Assembly (NCBI RefSeq): GCF_030272615.1
Contig: NC_081414.1
Location: forward strand, 339,616,502 to 339,680,501
Direction of reading: 5' to 3'
Source of the DNA: Cryptomeria japonica
Taxonomy: Eukaryota; Streptophyta; Pinopsida; Cupressales; Cupressaceae
Length of the DNA stretch: 64,000 bases
Made by a program: the position numbers and the translations under genes. Below the pieces are notes generated by a model. It made no database searches. It saw only the letters and a list, made by a program, of their open reading frames with translations, and had not been told where the DNA came from. Positions within the stretch are counted from its first letter, which is position 1. Each line of letters starts with the position of its first letter. Positions 1 through 11,360 of the stretch are shown here, in pieces.

Positions 1-1725
1 CGAGATTCTTTAATCGATGCTTAACCAAACAATAGTGTATCATCAGCAAAAAGGTTATGAGCGTAACTCTCATCAAGTTTTCCCACCTAAACCCCAACCC
101 AAATGGACATTCTATTAGCTAGTTTGATAGCATGACTCATACCTTCGGCCATAATGATGAAAAGGAAGGGAAAAAGTGAATCATCCTATCTCAAACTCCT
201 AGATGATGGGAAAAATCCTCTTGGGTAACCATTGATGAGGATGAAGAATCTAGGAGTCGAGACACAAGAAGCAATCCATTTCATCCAACCCTTAGAAAAA
301 ACAAACTTCTCAAAAACTAAGAATAAAAATTTCTAGTTAACCCTATCATAGGCTTTCATTTTATCAAGTTTTAGGATCATGGATGATTTCCATTCCATAG
401 ATAATGAATGAATAATTTCATGAGCTAAAATGGTTCTGTCCAAAGTCTCCCTATTAGGAACAAAACCGTCTTGTTCCTCATAAATGATTTTGGGTATTAT
501 TTTGGCAAGTCTTAAGGAGATTGCCTTTGTAAATATAATATATAAAGTATTACATATTGAAATAGGCCTAAAATTAGAAAATGTCCTACGATTGTCAACC
601 TTCAGAATAACAACAATCCAAGTATTATTGAGCTCTTTTAACATAGCTTTATTTCTTCTTGCCTCTTCAAGAGAAAGTAGAATATCTACTCCTAAAATAT
701 CCCAGCATTTTTTATGGAAAAGGATAGTATAACCATCTGGGCTAGGAGATTTTTTTGGAGCCATACAAAAAACAACTTGCTTCAACTCATCGAGAGTGAA
801 TGCAGACATCAGCATTGAGTTATCAAGATCTGAGACACGTGGGGGAATAGAATCAAGAATCAAATCTTTGGGTTCAATAAATTCTATGATAAGGATATTT
901 TTAAAAAAGGAGATGGTTTCTTTAGTAATTTCATCGTCTTCTACTAAGAGACTAGAATCACTGTCAATATTAACAATTCTATTTTTCAATCTCCTCAGCT
1001 TAGTAGAAGCAAGAAAAAATTTAGTATTCTTGACCCCATCTTTAAGCCATAATTCTCAGGACTTATGTTTCTAGTAAATTTCCTCCCATAACAAATTTTC
1101 ATCAAGAGAATGCTTAAGGGATTTTTCAAGCAAGAAAGAATTCTGACCCATTCCAAAGTTAATGATCTAATTATTTAAATCAGCCAGCTCTTGTTCTAGT
1201 CTATATTTTTCCTAAAAAAATATTTTTAAAATGATTGACATTCCAATCTGAAATTTTGTACTTCAAATATTTAAGTTTCTTGGTTATCTAATACAAGTGT
1301 GAAACTTCTATAAAAGGGGCATTAGTCCACCAAAATTTTACAAGATGAAGAAAGGAAGCATCATGCAACCACATAGGCTCAAACTTAAAGGATCCTCTCA
1401 GGTGGGTTTTATTCTCAACAAGATCCAAAAGGATTGGAAAATGGTCGGAACCTAAGTTAGGGAGTATAGAAGAGAAAAAATCAACATCATCAGAAAGCTA
1501 ATTATCAGAAATTAGAAATCTATCCAACCTCTAAGCAATTTGACAAAAATCAATCCTCTTATTGGTCCAAGTAAATTGACCTTGTTTGGGGGGGACATCA
1601 ATAAGATGGCTATTTGAAATAAATTGATTAAAATCAACCATGACCTTTTTGGAAGGAATAATCCCCCCCATTTTCTCATTAGGATTTGCAATGCAGGTAT
1701 TCAAGCCACTTTATTCTCTTCCATT
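1..1725 (-). pseudogene. LINE ORF2 fragment: endonuclease C-terminus and reverse transcriptase N-terminus
   Basis: Minus-strand remains of a plant non-LTR retrotransposon ORF2. Reading from 1725 downward, the end of the APE-like endonuclease is visible (PNEKMGG, GQFTWTN, RLDRFL, SDHFPILL), then the linker with WLKDGVKNTKFF, then RT fingers (KSPSPDGY, FRPIS, KAISLRL, EEQDGFV, KMKAYDRV) in the open segment 333-989. The piece runs off the left window edge before the catalytic YADD box. Several in-frame stops occur between 1000 and 1700, so it is dead. Family level is clear from RT motif order; the clade is not resolved. Confidence 0.85.
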
Positions 1726-2270
1726 AGCCAAGGAAAAAAGAAGAAGAAGCCTTCTTTTAGTCCTCCCTTGACTAGGGCTTTGTCAACCAAGAGGATTTTT
1801 TAGCCTGAGTATGCTACAAATGGATCGTTATGTAACAAAAAGACTCAGAAGAATAGGGGAAGTGACTCTTCCCCTTGAGAAGGATGAGGCTCATATATTG
1901 GAATGTTGGGGGCTGAAACGCCCCTAATAAAAGGTGCATGATTAAGTGCAAGTTGGATATCTTGAAATTTGATATTGATATGCTTTAGAAAACTAAGCTA
2001 TCTGATTTGGTGGATGATCAATTATTTGGGAATTGAAAATCTTTGAAATCTTTGACATTTCCTTCTTCAAGTTCTTCTGGTGGTTTGGCAATTTTGTGGG
2101 ATAGTAATGGGGTTTCATTACAATTGGTTTGATTAGCCCCAAATTGGATGTTGATTATTGTTCATAGTTGCATTTCTAATATGAATTTTTGGTTATTTAA
2201 TGTATATGGTCCCTCTTCCATCACTTGCAGTTTATTAGTGATATCACATTATTTTTTATATTTTGGTGTG
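1726..2270 (+). pseudogene. LINE ORF2 N-terminus, inverted relative to its neighbour
   Basis: Plus-strand fragment with the start of a plant LINE endonuclease. Frame-shifted pieces read NVGG-like and NAP near 1900, then KCKLDILKFDIDML, KTKLSDL, SSSGGLAILWD and FWLFNVYGP near 2190. In an intact LINE these residues come just before those that begin the minus-strand fragment at 1-1725, so the two look like one element whose 5' portion was flipped. The region 1740-1800 may still be ORF1 tail (KKPSFSPP). It contains stops and shifts and is non-functional. Confidence 0.7.
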
Positions 2271-2418
2271 AAAGCTAAATTAAGATTTGGAAGAGATAAA
2301 TCTTGTTAAATAGTCATTAAATAATCATTTATTTTACCCATTTTTCATATATATATATATATGTGTGGATAATATCTATTGAAATTTATAACTACTTTTG
2401 TTTAAAGATGTAAATGAT
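2271..2418. other. Short AT-rich spacer with (AT)n microsatellite
   Basis: Spacer between the inverted LINE fragment and the solo LTR. A short dinucleotide AT run lies near 2349-2363. Nothing else is recognisable. Confidence 0.6.
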
Positions 2419-2423
2419 ACCCG

Positions 2424-4032
2424 TGTGTGGTTAAAATGTGGGGAATGCCTGCACCTGCAAGAAAACACAAATCACACACACACACATGAGACATTACATT
2501 AGTGAATCAAGAGATGAAAAATGCAAACTAATCTAATTGTTAGTCTAAGAAATCTCAAGATTGCTAAGCCCATCCCATGCTCCTCTATCTCTAAAGATCT
2601 CTAAGATTCAAGGTGGCCCTCACTTGGAATAACACTTGATCCTCAAGATGACAACCTAGAGAATGAGTTATGAATGATGATTCTAGGATCAAAATGCATA
2701 CAACTAAGATCCTAGCTAAGATGAGATGATGGATGAAGATGCAAGATACAAGATGAAGATATGAAATGAGTTCCAAATTGAAAGATTAAGTGAGCTAATT
2801 AGGCTAATATGAGGATGAGATATGATAATGCTATGAAAATGAGATGACTTAAGCTAGCAAGATATTCTAAATATGTAAAAACTAAGCTATAATGCAATTA
2901 AAATGGCCTAAATGCTTGGTGATGGCAATTGAGCTCCTTGATAACCTACACAACACAATTAGACTATAAATTGGATGCAATAGAAGTGGATTGGATCCTT
3001 AGATTGAAGAAATGGACTCTATTTATAGAGAAAATAGAGAAATGGATGATTGAGATTGAGTAATCTCAACAAGGGCTAGGAATGAAAGTTATCAATCTAT
3101 GTGAGGGATTCAATCCAATCCCAAGTTGACAAATGTCATCTTGAGAGGGCTTGAGAGATGCTAAGCAAGCATTAGATGCTAATTGAGCATTAGGGAAGGC
3201 TTCAAGGGGTGACATCATTGGAGAATGCTTTTATCCAAGGAAGCAGGCTATTGTCCAAGAGGTAAACTCTTGTGCAAGGATAAAAGATGGTCAAGTGGAC
3301 AACCATCATAGGTTAGGGGTGTGGGCTTGTAAGAGGTATTAAATGCCTTTTGAAGACTTTGGAGGCTAACTTGCTCCAAGAGGAAAACCACTAGTGGTCT
3401 AGGGGACAAATTTGTAAGAGCCTTACAAATTTGGGGGTATTTAACAAGTTACCTTGTTGAAAGGAGAAGGTCTTAAATGCATTTTGAAGACTTTCTCCAA
3501 ATTTGGGGAAATGACTCCCCCAAATTTAGGGATTAGACATGATGAGGAGAATTAGGCTAATTAATGGAGGATCAAAGGGATTCTAGAAGAAATTAGGAGG
3601 GCAAGTGGGAAATGTAGGATTTGGCAAGTGGGTGAGGGAAATTTAGAAATTTTAGTAAATTAAAAAGATTTAATTTAGCCAAAAGGGGATGCAAATTGCA
3701 TTTGTAGGATTTTGCAAGTTGGGGGGGGGATTTACAAATAAATATTGATTTATTTAGATGCAAATGAGATTTTAATTAAATATTGATATTTTTAATTAAA
3801 TGTGAGTTTAATTAAAATGGCTAGATGGGGGGGGTGAGGGGGGGGGGGGTGGGGTATTTAATTAAATGGCTTAGATAGAAGAAGGGTATATTAATTAAAT
3901 CTTAATTTAATTAAAAGGCGATTTAAAAGAATATGGATATTAATTAAATCTTAATTTAATCAATACGTGATTTAATGATGATTAAATGAATAAAATCCAT
4001 TTAATTAATTGTGCTAGTTTTAGGTGTCTACA
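2424..4032 (-). repeat. Solo LTR, unassigned family
   Basis: In minus orientation the segment begins TGTAGACACC at 4032 and ends in CA at 2424. It is flanked by acccg (2419-2423) and actcg (4033-4037), a 5-bp target duplication with one mismatch. A TATA-like motif (CTATAAATAG in LTR sense) lies near 3018-3029. No internal coding region or second LTR is present, so this is a solo LTR left by LTR-LTR recombination. Its sequence differs from the copia-type LTRs later in the window, and it may be gypsy-like. Confidence rests on the paired ends and near-TSD. Confidence 0.65.
3827..3854 (+). other. G-rich tract, potential G-quadruplex
   Basis: A 28-base stretch inside the solo LTR made of an 8-G run, TGA, a 12-G run, T and a 4-G run. 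Four or more G-tracts are available for a quadruplex on the plus strand. It is flanked by repeated TTAATTAAAT-type AT blocks (3760-4010). Confidence 0.7.
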
Positions 4033-4037
4033 ACTCG

Positions 4038-6304
4038 CTCTAATTACTATAATTAAATTTATCTTTAATCTTATTATATTTTATGATTTTATTTGTAGTT
4101 TCATTTCATTTTTATTAATATTGTTCATTCATCCTAAACTTTAAAAGTGAATAAAAATTATTAATAATAAAACTTTTAAAATGTATATAAAAATATCAAA
4201 ATACTCTCTTGTGGTCAAAAGTCCTAAACTTCAACATTTTCAACTCTAATTAATAATATCATCTTGATCATTTGAAATCTAATTTGTACAAGGCAATGAT
4301 GACAAATAAAGTGATGTGATAACCAAATTCAATATGTCCATACATGACTTGGAGTTGATCTAATGAAAGACTGGAAAGATGAGGACTGAGTGCATTGCAT
4401 TTGGTCTGTGTGTGATTATTCACGTTCCCACTTGTTCTACTCATGAACCATGTGGAAGAGATCGTGCGCTCCACAACCCTAGTCAAATATTCATGCGATA
4501 AATTGATTCACATTTTATATTGTACTCGGTTAGTGTAAGCAAGGTAATACATAACCAAAAATATTCCAAACATTATTTTAGATTATTTTATATTTATTCT
4601 AATAATTATACTTTGAAATGTGAAAGTCTTTTTTTATTATTTAAAAAATGTTTAATTAAATGAATTTTTTAATGATTTGTAAAATAAATGTTTATATTAA
4701 TTGTCTTCGTATAAATATAATATTTAATTTATTAAATTAAATATTGACTTAAAAATGTGAACATCATTAATTTAAAAATTATAAATAAAATAATATAAAA
4801 GATAAATAATTATTATATTGAGATAGCAGAGATAACTCTTTGAAAATTAAAATTATTATTTTTAAATTAAAAATAAATATAAAATTAATTAGCTATACTA
4901 GTTTATTCCAAGTCTCTTTTAACCTTTTTATAAATGTTTGGAGGTATTCTTTTGGAATTTAGGTGTGAATTATTGAAGAAATATTAACATTAAATTTAAT
5001 TTGAAATATTTAGATTTAATAATGTAGTGCTTATAAAATGGTTTGTGACAAAAAATTCAAAGGATAATTGATAGGAAAATATTTGTACCTCAAAATAAGT
5101 AATGCAACAAGATTGAGGACAAGTACAATCTTGTAGCCCCTAACTCACATTCATTTTTACCAAAATATAAACTCATAGATTCTTAATTTATTTTATTGAA
5201 ATCAAAATTACAAACATCAAGTCACAAATTCATTTATCTATAATGACAATCCGATGCACCTTCATTCTGGGCACTCTTTATCTATCATTCTTCTTCTCAA
5301 TCAATTCTCTGCTACACCCATGTCATTCAATTTTCTTCTCATTGCTCTTCTTAATCAATTCATTTTCTCATCCAATCTGGGCACTTCTCATCTTCTCATT
5401 CTTCTTCTCAATCAATTTTCTATTTTCATTTCTCTATGGAGAAAATGTTAAACCCAAGTCAAACATCACCTTAACCAATGTTGCATTTAGCTATAAATCT
5501 AGATCTTTACCTCCGTGCATTCCTTTGCAATTCTTTGTCTTTTATCTACCACACTAACTTCCTTCCAATGAGGCCTCCTCCACTAAATGTTAGTCTCTTT
5601 TCTATCCTCTACTCACCCTTACTCTCTTATTCACCTATGTGCTAGCCTTATCAATCTAAGCCACCCTCTATTCATTTTTCATTTCAATCTTTAATTGTTG
5701 TCTTATTTTGTCACGCATAAGTTCACATCCTTCTCTATGCAATCAATCTTCCATCCTTATAGTCTTCTCTCTTTTCTCCTTCACATGGCCTTTTTTCCTT
5801 ATTTTTTTCAACAAATCTCTTCTCTAAATCAATGCCACACTGCTATTTCTATGCCCCTCTATTGGGCTCTTTACCACTTCCATGTCTCTCCCTTTGTTAA
5901 CCTTAATTTTTCTCATTTAATTCTACAATTTCTCCCTTATTTTCCACTCATTCTCTACCCCTTCAACTCTCTTCATTCTATATGTGTAGTGATACATTTT
6001 CAAGTTCATAGTCTCCACACATTCTTTCCCAATCTTGTCATTTTCTTATATATCTTCTACACCTCCCATCACGGCATAACCTAATCTTTTCTCTTTGTCA
6101 AATATGGATTTCTTGTTCTTTTCATATCACACACACTTACTCCCTAATAGTAGTACTATTTGTTCAACTTCTTTTTACTCTCCAACTATCATCATGACTT
6201 TCTTTTATTTTCACTATTTTTCCTTTTAGTTTTCATTTTTTGACAAATATATTTTTGTTACATTGCCATTTTTTCAATGACCTCCTCAATGTTGTGAGAA
6301 AATT
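4038..6304. other. AT-rich, gene-free DNA
   Basis: Nothing recognisable as a gene or transposon end. The part at 4500-5200 is extremely AT-rich. The part at 5240-6250 is C/T-rich on the plus strand, which opens long Ser/Leu/Phe-rich reading frames with no family character; I treat these as composition artefacts. Confidence 0.6.
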
Positions 6305-6930
6305 GTTAGAAAAATCATTATCAACAAATTAGAAGATACCAATGATTGCAACCATGTCATTATCTGATTGGTGGACGATGTGAAACTATAAATAATACCT
6401 CTTATCTACAACTTTAGATATTGAATGAACTCAAATCAACTAGACATTGAAGACTCCAAATCACATATTGAAAATAAGACATTTTATTACAAGAAATGAC
6501 AATAATGTTGACCTATTTTGCCTTAATTGACCATAAATTGTATCCAACTAACTAATGAAAAACACAAACAAAAACTCATGCATTTTTTACAATGAGGATT
6601 GCTTAGTTGTCTAGGTGCTCTAGAAGACATACCTCTATGATATTACATTGCATTGTGACAAAATCATAAAAAACTTTACTATCAATGAAGTAGAGGATAC
6701 CAATGATTGCAATATCATTATTTGATTGGTGAACAATGTGCAAGTCTAAATCATACCTCTTATCTACACATTTAGATATTGGATAAACTCATGTCAACTA
6801 GACAATGAAGACTCCAAATCACATATTGAAAATGAGACATTTTGTCAATGGAAATGACAACAATGTTGACCTATTTTTCCTAAACCAGCCATAAATTGCA
6901 TTGAACTTAACACTCAAAAAAAAAATTCAA
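6305..6930. repeat. Imperfect direct tandem repeat, about 361-bp period
   Basis: Two diverged copies of one sequence lie in tandem. The shared words GATACCAATGATTGCAA, CCTCTTATCTACA, ACTCCAAATCACATATTG and ATGTTGACCTATTT occur in the same order in both, offset by 361 bases (6335 versus 6696). Small indels separate the copies. No coding content is seen. Confidence 0.75.
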
Positions 6931-7395
6931 TGATGTGGATTGCTCATTTTCTCAAGTTTTCCTTCGTCAATGGGATATGAAGAAATTGTTTTTGATTAAG
7001 TTAGTAGGGAGAAGGCCCCGAACCTACAAAATAGTAAAAACAAAGTATAGCTTCAAAAGGTCTAGCATCAAGCAGCCAACTAAGAAATCCCAACCAGTTG
7101 TTCCTCAGAAGTAATAAAAAATTAACATGTCTCTATAGTTAAACATACTAGTATCAACTAACCACCACCTCCCGAGCATAATATAGGTATTATGAGTATC
7201 AACAAAACTACTTGTAACTTAACTATAAAGACCGCCATAATAAAAGTTTGGTTTATATGGCATCGATGCCTCAATCTTTGAAATAAACTTACTATATCTA
7301 CTACTATCTCTAGCAAAGTATTAAGCAAAAAATTAACTAAGCATAACATCTTAATCATTTTTAATCAATTTCCAATTTCGCTAAAGATTGTAAAC
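6931..7395. other. Unassigned intergenic DNA
   Basis: No gene or repeat end is recognised. A 24-base segment at 6967-6990 recurs exactly at 49855-49878, at the outer edge of another LINE. This suggests a shared but undetermined repeat. Confidence 0.4.
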
Positions 7396-7399
7396 TTGG

Positions 7400-9050
7400 T
7401 TGGCCTAGGTGTCCTCCTGGCTATCCTCCCTGTCTTCATTGTTCTTATTTGCCTTCCTTTCCTTTTCTATTTTCCTCACCTTCTTTTTCATCTTACTCTA
7501 CCCAAACATGACCCTCATGGTAGCCTTTCTCATGATACCATCTATGGTGGTACAAAGAAAACCAAAGGCCTCACATATATTATCGAAACACTGTTTGTAG
7601 TCTTTTGTTTTTTCCTCTAGGTTCAAGACTCTCTCTTTAAGCTCCATAATCTAATCCTTTAAATTGTTGTTATTTTTTTTGTCTTAAGGCAAGTCCACTG
7701 AACAATGGGCCATTTCTATATCCTCCTGAGAATTTAAAGGTTGTGTGTTCAGGTTAAAATCCTCTTGAGACCTTCGAGGACTCACTCTCTTCCTCCATCT
7801 CCTCCTTATATTGTTCTTCATATTCTTCTTCTTCAGCTTGAAACTCCTCATCCTTTGAATCCTCGTTAGAGATATCATCCCCTTCCTTCAAATTGAAGGC
7901 CTCATAAAGATTCTTGGTCATCTCCTTTGTCTTAGTTAAAAACTTATTTTCCTTAGCCAATAGCCTAGTGGATATTCTTTATCCCAAACTACTCTCGTTC
8001 TTCTCCCTCTCCATTATATTTTCCTCCTCATTTTGTGAGTCGTGCAAATCAAGATCAATAGCAATACTCTTCCTTGCAGAGTCCTTCTCAGCTTTCTTAG
8101 ATTTAACAAGGCTATTTTTGGGGGTGCCCAGTTTCCTTTTGTCCAGGTTAATTTTGAGGAAGGAAACCTTAAGGGGCTTAATTTTCTACACCACCATCAC
8201 CTTCTTACCCTTAGGTTTAGTCGAGGGGAGTGGAATCAGATTAACATAGGGGGTTTGTTTCAGTTAACTCAATTTTAATAGAGGACCCCTATTTATTGTT
8301 ATTTGGCTCGACATTGATAGGAAGAGGGAACAAAGAGATTTGGTTCAAGGAGTGGTCAAAAGGAATAATTGTACATTATACAGATTAAACCTTGGTGGAG
8401 TGGCATACTTGCTCCATTAGCAATACAAGACTCCAGGGAGGTAAAAGGGAAATAGGGTAAATTAATCCTTTTCCCGTACCTAATATGATTTAAGATGAGA
8501 AAATGGTACCCATGAACTATAGTATAAAGACCCTCTAAAGTGAAATATTTCATTACAAAATAACTAACTATGGGATAGGGTTTTGGGAGAATAGAGTGGC
8601 CATACCCATTTTGAACCACCACTGGGTGTTCACTTTTCTCAAATATCTTCTTCATATAGGATTTATAATCATCTCAACTCTGCCTCTTCACTTTTTCTCC
8701 TTTGTTCTTCAGCCCAGTAACTTCTTTAATTAGCTTTGCTGACACCACAAAGGATATACAACCCACAGTAACTTCTCCATTCTACCAAGAATTATAGAAC
8801 CTCACAAAGAATACCCTATTGTACCCCTTCATGGTGAGGAAAAAAGGGGTCATCCTTGCATTATGGAAGAGCTCCCAGACTTCTTCATTTTTCTAGAGTT
8901 CTTTACAACTCTTTGGCTCTATTCTTTTTAGAGGCCCACACATATCGGTCCAATTCTTTGCAAAGAAGAATCAGTAGATATGAAAGCAACTGCCAAACTA
9001 GGTGAGATTTTTAGAAGTTTCTTTTTCCATTAAAGGATTCTCATTTAAAA
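7400..9050 (-). pseudogene. Decayed ORF, distant relative of the ORF2 in elements A-C (tentative)
   Basis: Read on the minus strand from about 8910 down, a broken frame gives KNEEVWELFHNARMTPFF, SAKLIKEVTGL, then (8356-8655) MKYFTLEGLYTIVHG, LNHIRYGKRINLPYFPF and SLESCIANG, followed by a Pro/Lys-rich stretch, a very acidic Glu-rich part (7760-7960) and a coiled-coil-like segment near 7600. The order ITKEV.GL, then a helical block, then a basic LPYF/RFGN-like block, then a hydrophobic SLxxCI stretch, then acidic/coiled tail matches ORF2 of elements B and C. It is heavily interrupted. An alternative is another plant transposon-associated domain. Homology is inference from motif order. Confidence 0.4.
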
Positions 9051-9401
9051 GGTTATTTTTGGCTTGACAGGTTGTGTTGTACACACATGTGGGCCTTCTT
9101 TTTCATATTATGGAAAATTAAGACTCCTTGAGAAACAAGACCACTACCTTTCCCACAAATGATATCGCCATTCTTAAAAATCACCGCAAGGCATGAGAGA
9201 AAAGGCGTCGTACTACCAAGTAGACCTTTTGAATTTATGACACCATCGTCATCAACATGCCAACTTGGTAGTCTACTCATCATCCCAATCATCCAAACAA
9301 TCAACATCCTACCCATCAAATTGTAGGTTATCGGGTGGGCAATTTGAATTTGAGATTTATTGGCGCTCATAAAATGTAAAGAAAAGGGGTAGCCTCAACC
9401 G

Positions 9402-9890
9402 TTACAGCTTCAAGTAATTGACTAATTCACCAAGGAAATATTTTACCCTTTCACTCGCTAAATTATTCTTTAATCTCACCAAGCTCTTAGGATAATTATA
9501 GTGACACCACTCCTTTTTCACTAAGCCTTGATTTGTAGCCTCATCCATTGTTGCATTTTCTTCATTGTACATGTGTTGAACTTTTATTTTGCGAAAAACT
9601 TTGAATAGTCTTTTACACTTTTGAATAATTTCTCTTATCTCCCAAGGGGTTTTCATGGAATCATTTAGGAAAGCGACCATAAGTTTCAAGTTGCCTTCCA
9701 AAATCACAGTGATGCCATTATGGTGGTGCAAGCGCACAAGGCCCATCCATGCAACCATTGCTTCTGCTCTATTATTCAAACCCCTTCCAAGGTTTTCACA
9801 ATACCCTTCAGTCATGTAGCCTCTGCAGTCCCTTATGATGCCTTCTAATCCAAATAAACCAGGGTTCACTTTTGAACAATCGTCAAAATT
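9402..9890 (-). pseudogene. RNase H domain of the interrupted LINE
   Basis: An open 155-residue segment with the plant LINE RNase H pattern: NPGLFGLEGIIRD, GLNNRAEAMVAW (the NNxAE glutamate) and VILEGNLKLMV, where a catalytic Asp (usually E-x-D) appears replaced by Glu-Gly-Asn. The late KVQHMYNEENATMDEATN segment corresponds to the usual H-V-x-R-x-x-N-x-x-AD box, here with substitutions. It degrades the RNA strand of the RNA/DNA hybrid in autonomous LINEs. The upstream part of the ORF is broken, so it cannot be expressed normally. Confidence 0.85.
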
Positions 9891-11355
9891 ACACTTCAGC
9901 TAGCCTTCCTCTGGGGGGTCCAAGTGCAGCTTTTCCTTTAGATCATATTGTGCCAATTTATCCTTAGAAGACTGTGACAAATTCCCCATCTTTGTTTTAA
10001 TCTTCGGTCTAGTAGACTTGGAACAACTTTTGATTTGTGTGGCTAAATTGCATTAATGCTCTCTTTTACTTGTTGCTTTATAATATAGAATATCACTTGA
10101 CTAATTCTTGCTTCATCCTTAAACACTATTATTTCATTCTTTCCATATATTCCAAGCTATAATAGGCTGAATTTGGAGCCAAAGATTCCTAATAACAAGG
10201 TGAGTATAAGGCGTTAGGGGCCACTATTCCATAAGGTCTTTCATATTCTCTAGAAGGGTCGAGCAAGTTTTTAAATCTCCTAACACTTCTTCCCAAATTT
10301 ACTTGGCTAATTGGCAATGCAAAAACAAGTGGTTAATGCTCTCAAGGTCTTTATAGCATCTTGGGAATGGAAATTGGTTTCTTTTCCATTCCCAATTAGC
10401 CTTTTTTCCACCCTTCTTAAGGATAGCTTTAGTTTTTTCAACATTATTCCAAGTACAAGATCCTAAGGGTAATTGAATCTAATTTAGGAAATAGTAACTT
10501 CTAGCATTATCGAGGTATTTAGCTTTTATAAAAATTTTCTAATCCTTTTCCATTTAATCAACTGCTAACCAACCTTGGAGAATAAGGCATGATTGAAGGA
10601 CTTAATTTTTCTTATCCCTAGACCACCTGCCTTAATTGAGTAGCAAATCCTATCCCAGGCCACACGGGACAATCTATTTTTTTCCTTGATTCTAGTCTAT
10701 AGGATTTTTTTTGGATCTTTTCTATCCAATCAGCAGCAAACCCTGGTATTTTAAAGAGGGAGAGGTAATAGATTGGAATATTTTGAAGAAAAGACTCAAC
10801 CAACTAAATTTTCCTTGCCATACAAAGTAGCTTCCCTTCCCATCCACCTAATTTATTTTGAAATATTTCAATTACGCCATTCCAGAATTGAGAGGATGGA
10901 TATTTAAAGATGAGGGGTAACCCCAAGTAAGAATCTAGTAGGGTAGTAGTCTAGCAAGCCAAAATATTAGTAATTTTCTCTTATAGGTTATGATTGACAT
11001 TCATAATAAAAAACCATTTTTTTCTCATAGTTAATATGTTTCCCTAAGATGTTTGCATAGTTATCTAGAGTTATCTTCTAGCATTTAGTTTCTAAGACAC
11101 AAGCTTCAGTAAAGATGATGGTATCATCAACAAATTATTGGTGTGATATAGGATCCAAAGTAGAAGCAACCCTAACACCCCTTAGCTTTCCTCTCCTTCT
11201 AAGTTTGTCAATATATCTACCAAGAACCTTAGCAACAATAATGAGTAGGTATGGCAACAATGGGTAACCTTGGTGAAGCCCTTTCCCACATGAAAAATAA
11301 CCACTGGGGGACCCATTTAGTAACACTAATAAATTTGGAGTCGTGACACATTGAA

Positions 11356-11360
11356 CTATC
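11356..11360. repeat. Target site duplication of element A (left)
   Basis: The 5-bp sequence ctatc directly precedes the 5' LTR. The same ctatc follows the 3' LTR at 20391-20395. Both lie within the interrupted LINE. Confidence 0.95.

Larger units (their letters stand above)
9050..11360 (-). pseudogene. LINE ORF2 C-terminal half (RT palm end, zf-RVT, RNase H)
   Basis: Minus-strand LINE interrupted by element A at 11361. From 11340 down it reads LLNGSPSGYFSCGKGLHQGYPLLPYLL (RT palm, with LRQGDPLSP degenerated to LHQGYPLLP), then VESFLQNIPIYYLSLFKIP and the GIGFATQLRQV region (10618-10803). Next comes a zf-RVT-like part near 10300-10450 (W-x-FP-CYKD.ESINHLFLHC), then an RNase H domain. The catalytic YADD segment would fall near 11100-11135, where the frame is broken. 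The 5' remainder lies on the other side of element A at 20391-20835. Confidence 0.85.

Noticed and set aside
1-2270. Two independent head-to-head LINE insertions
   Set aside because: The fragments cover adjacent, non-overlapping parts of the same domain, which fits one rearranged element better. Not excluded.
5695-6084. 129-residue plus-strand open frame rich in Ser, Phe, Leu and His
   Set aside because: It lies in a C/T-rich tract where several frames stay open; it has no motif and a composition typical of translated pyrimidine runs.
6967-6990. Exact 24-base match to 49855-49878
   Set aside because: Real but too short to define an element; neither context shows a shared end or coding role.
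9053-9370. 105-residue minus-strand frame below the LINE RNase H
   Set aside because: No motif recognised; probably LINE 3' region or spacer. Counted within the LINE fragment rather than as a gene.
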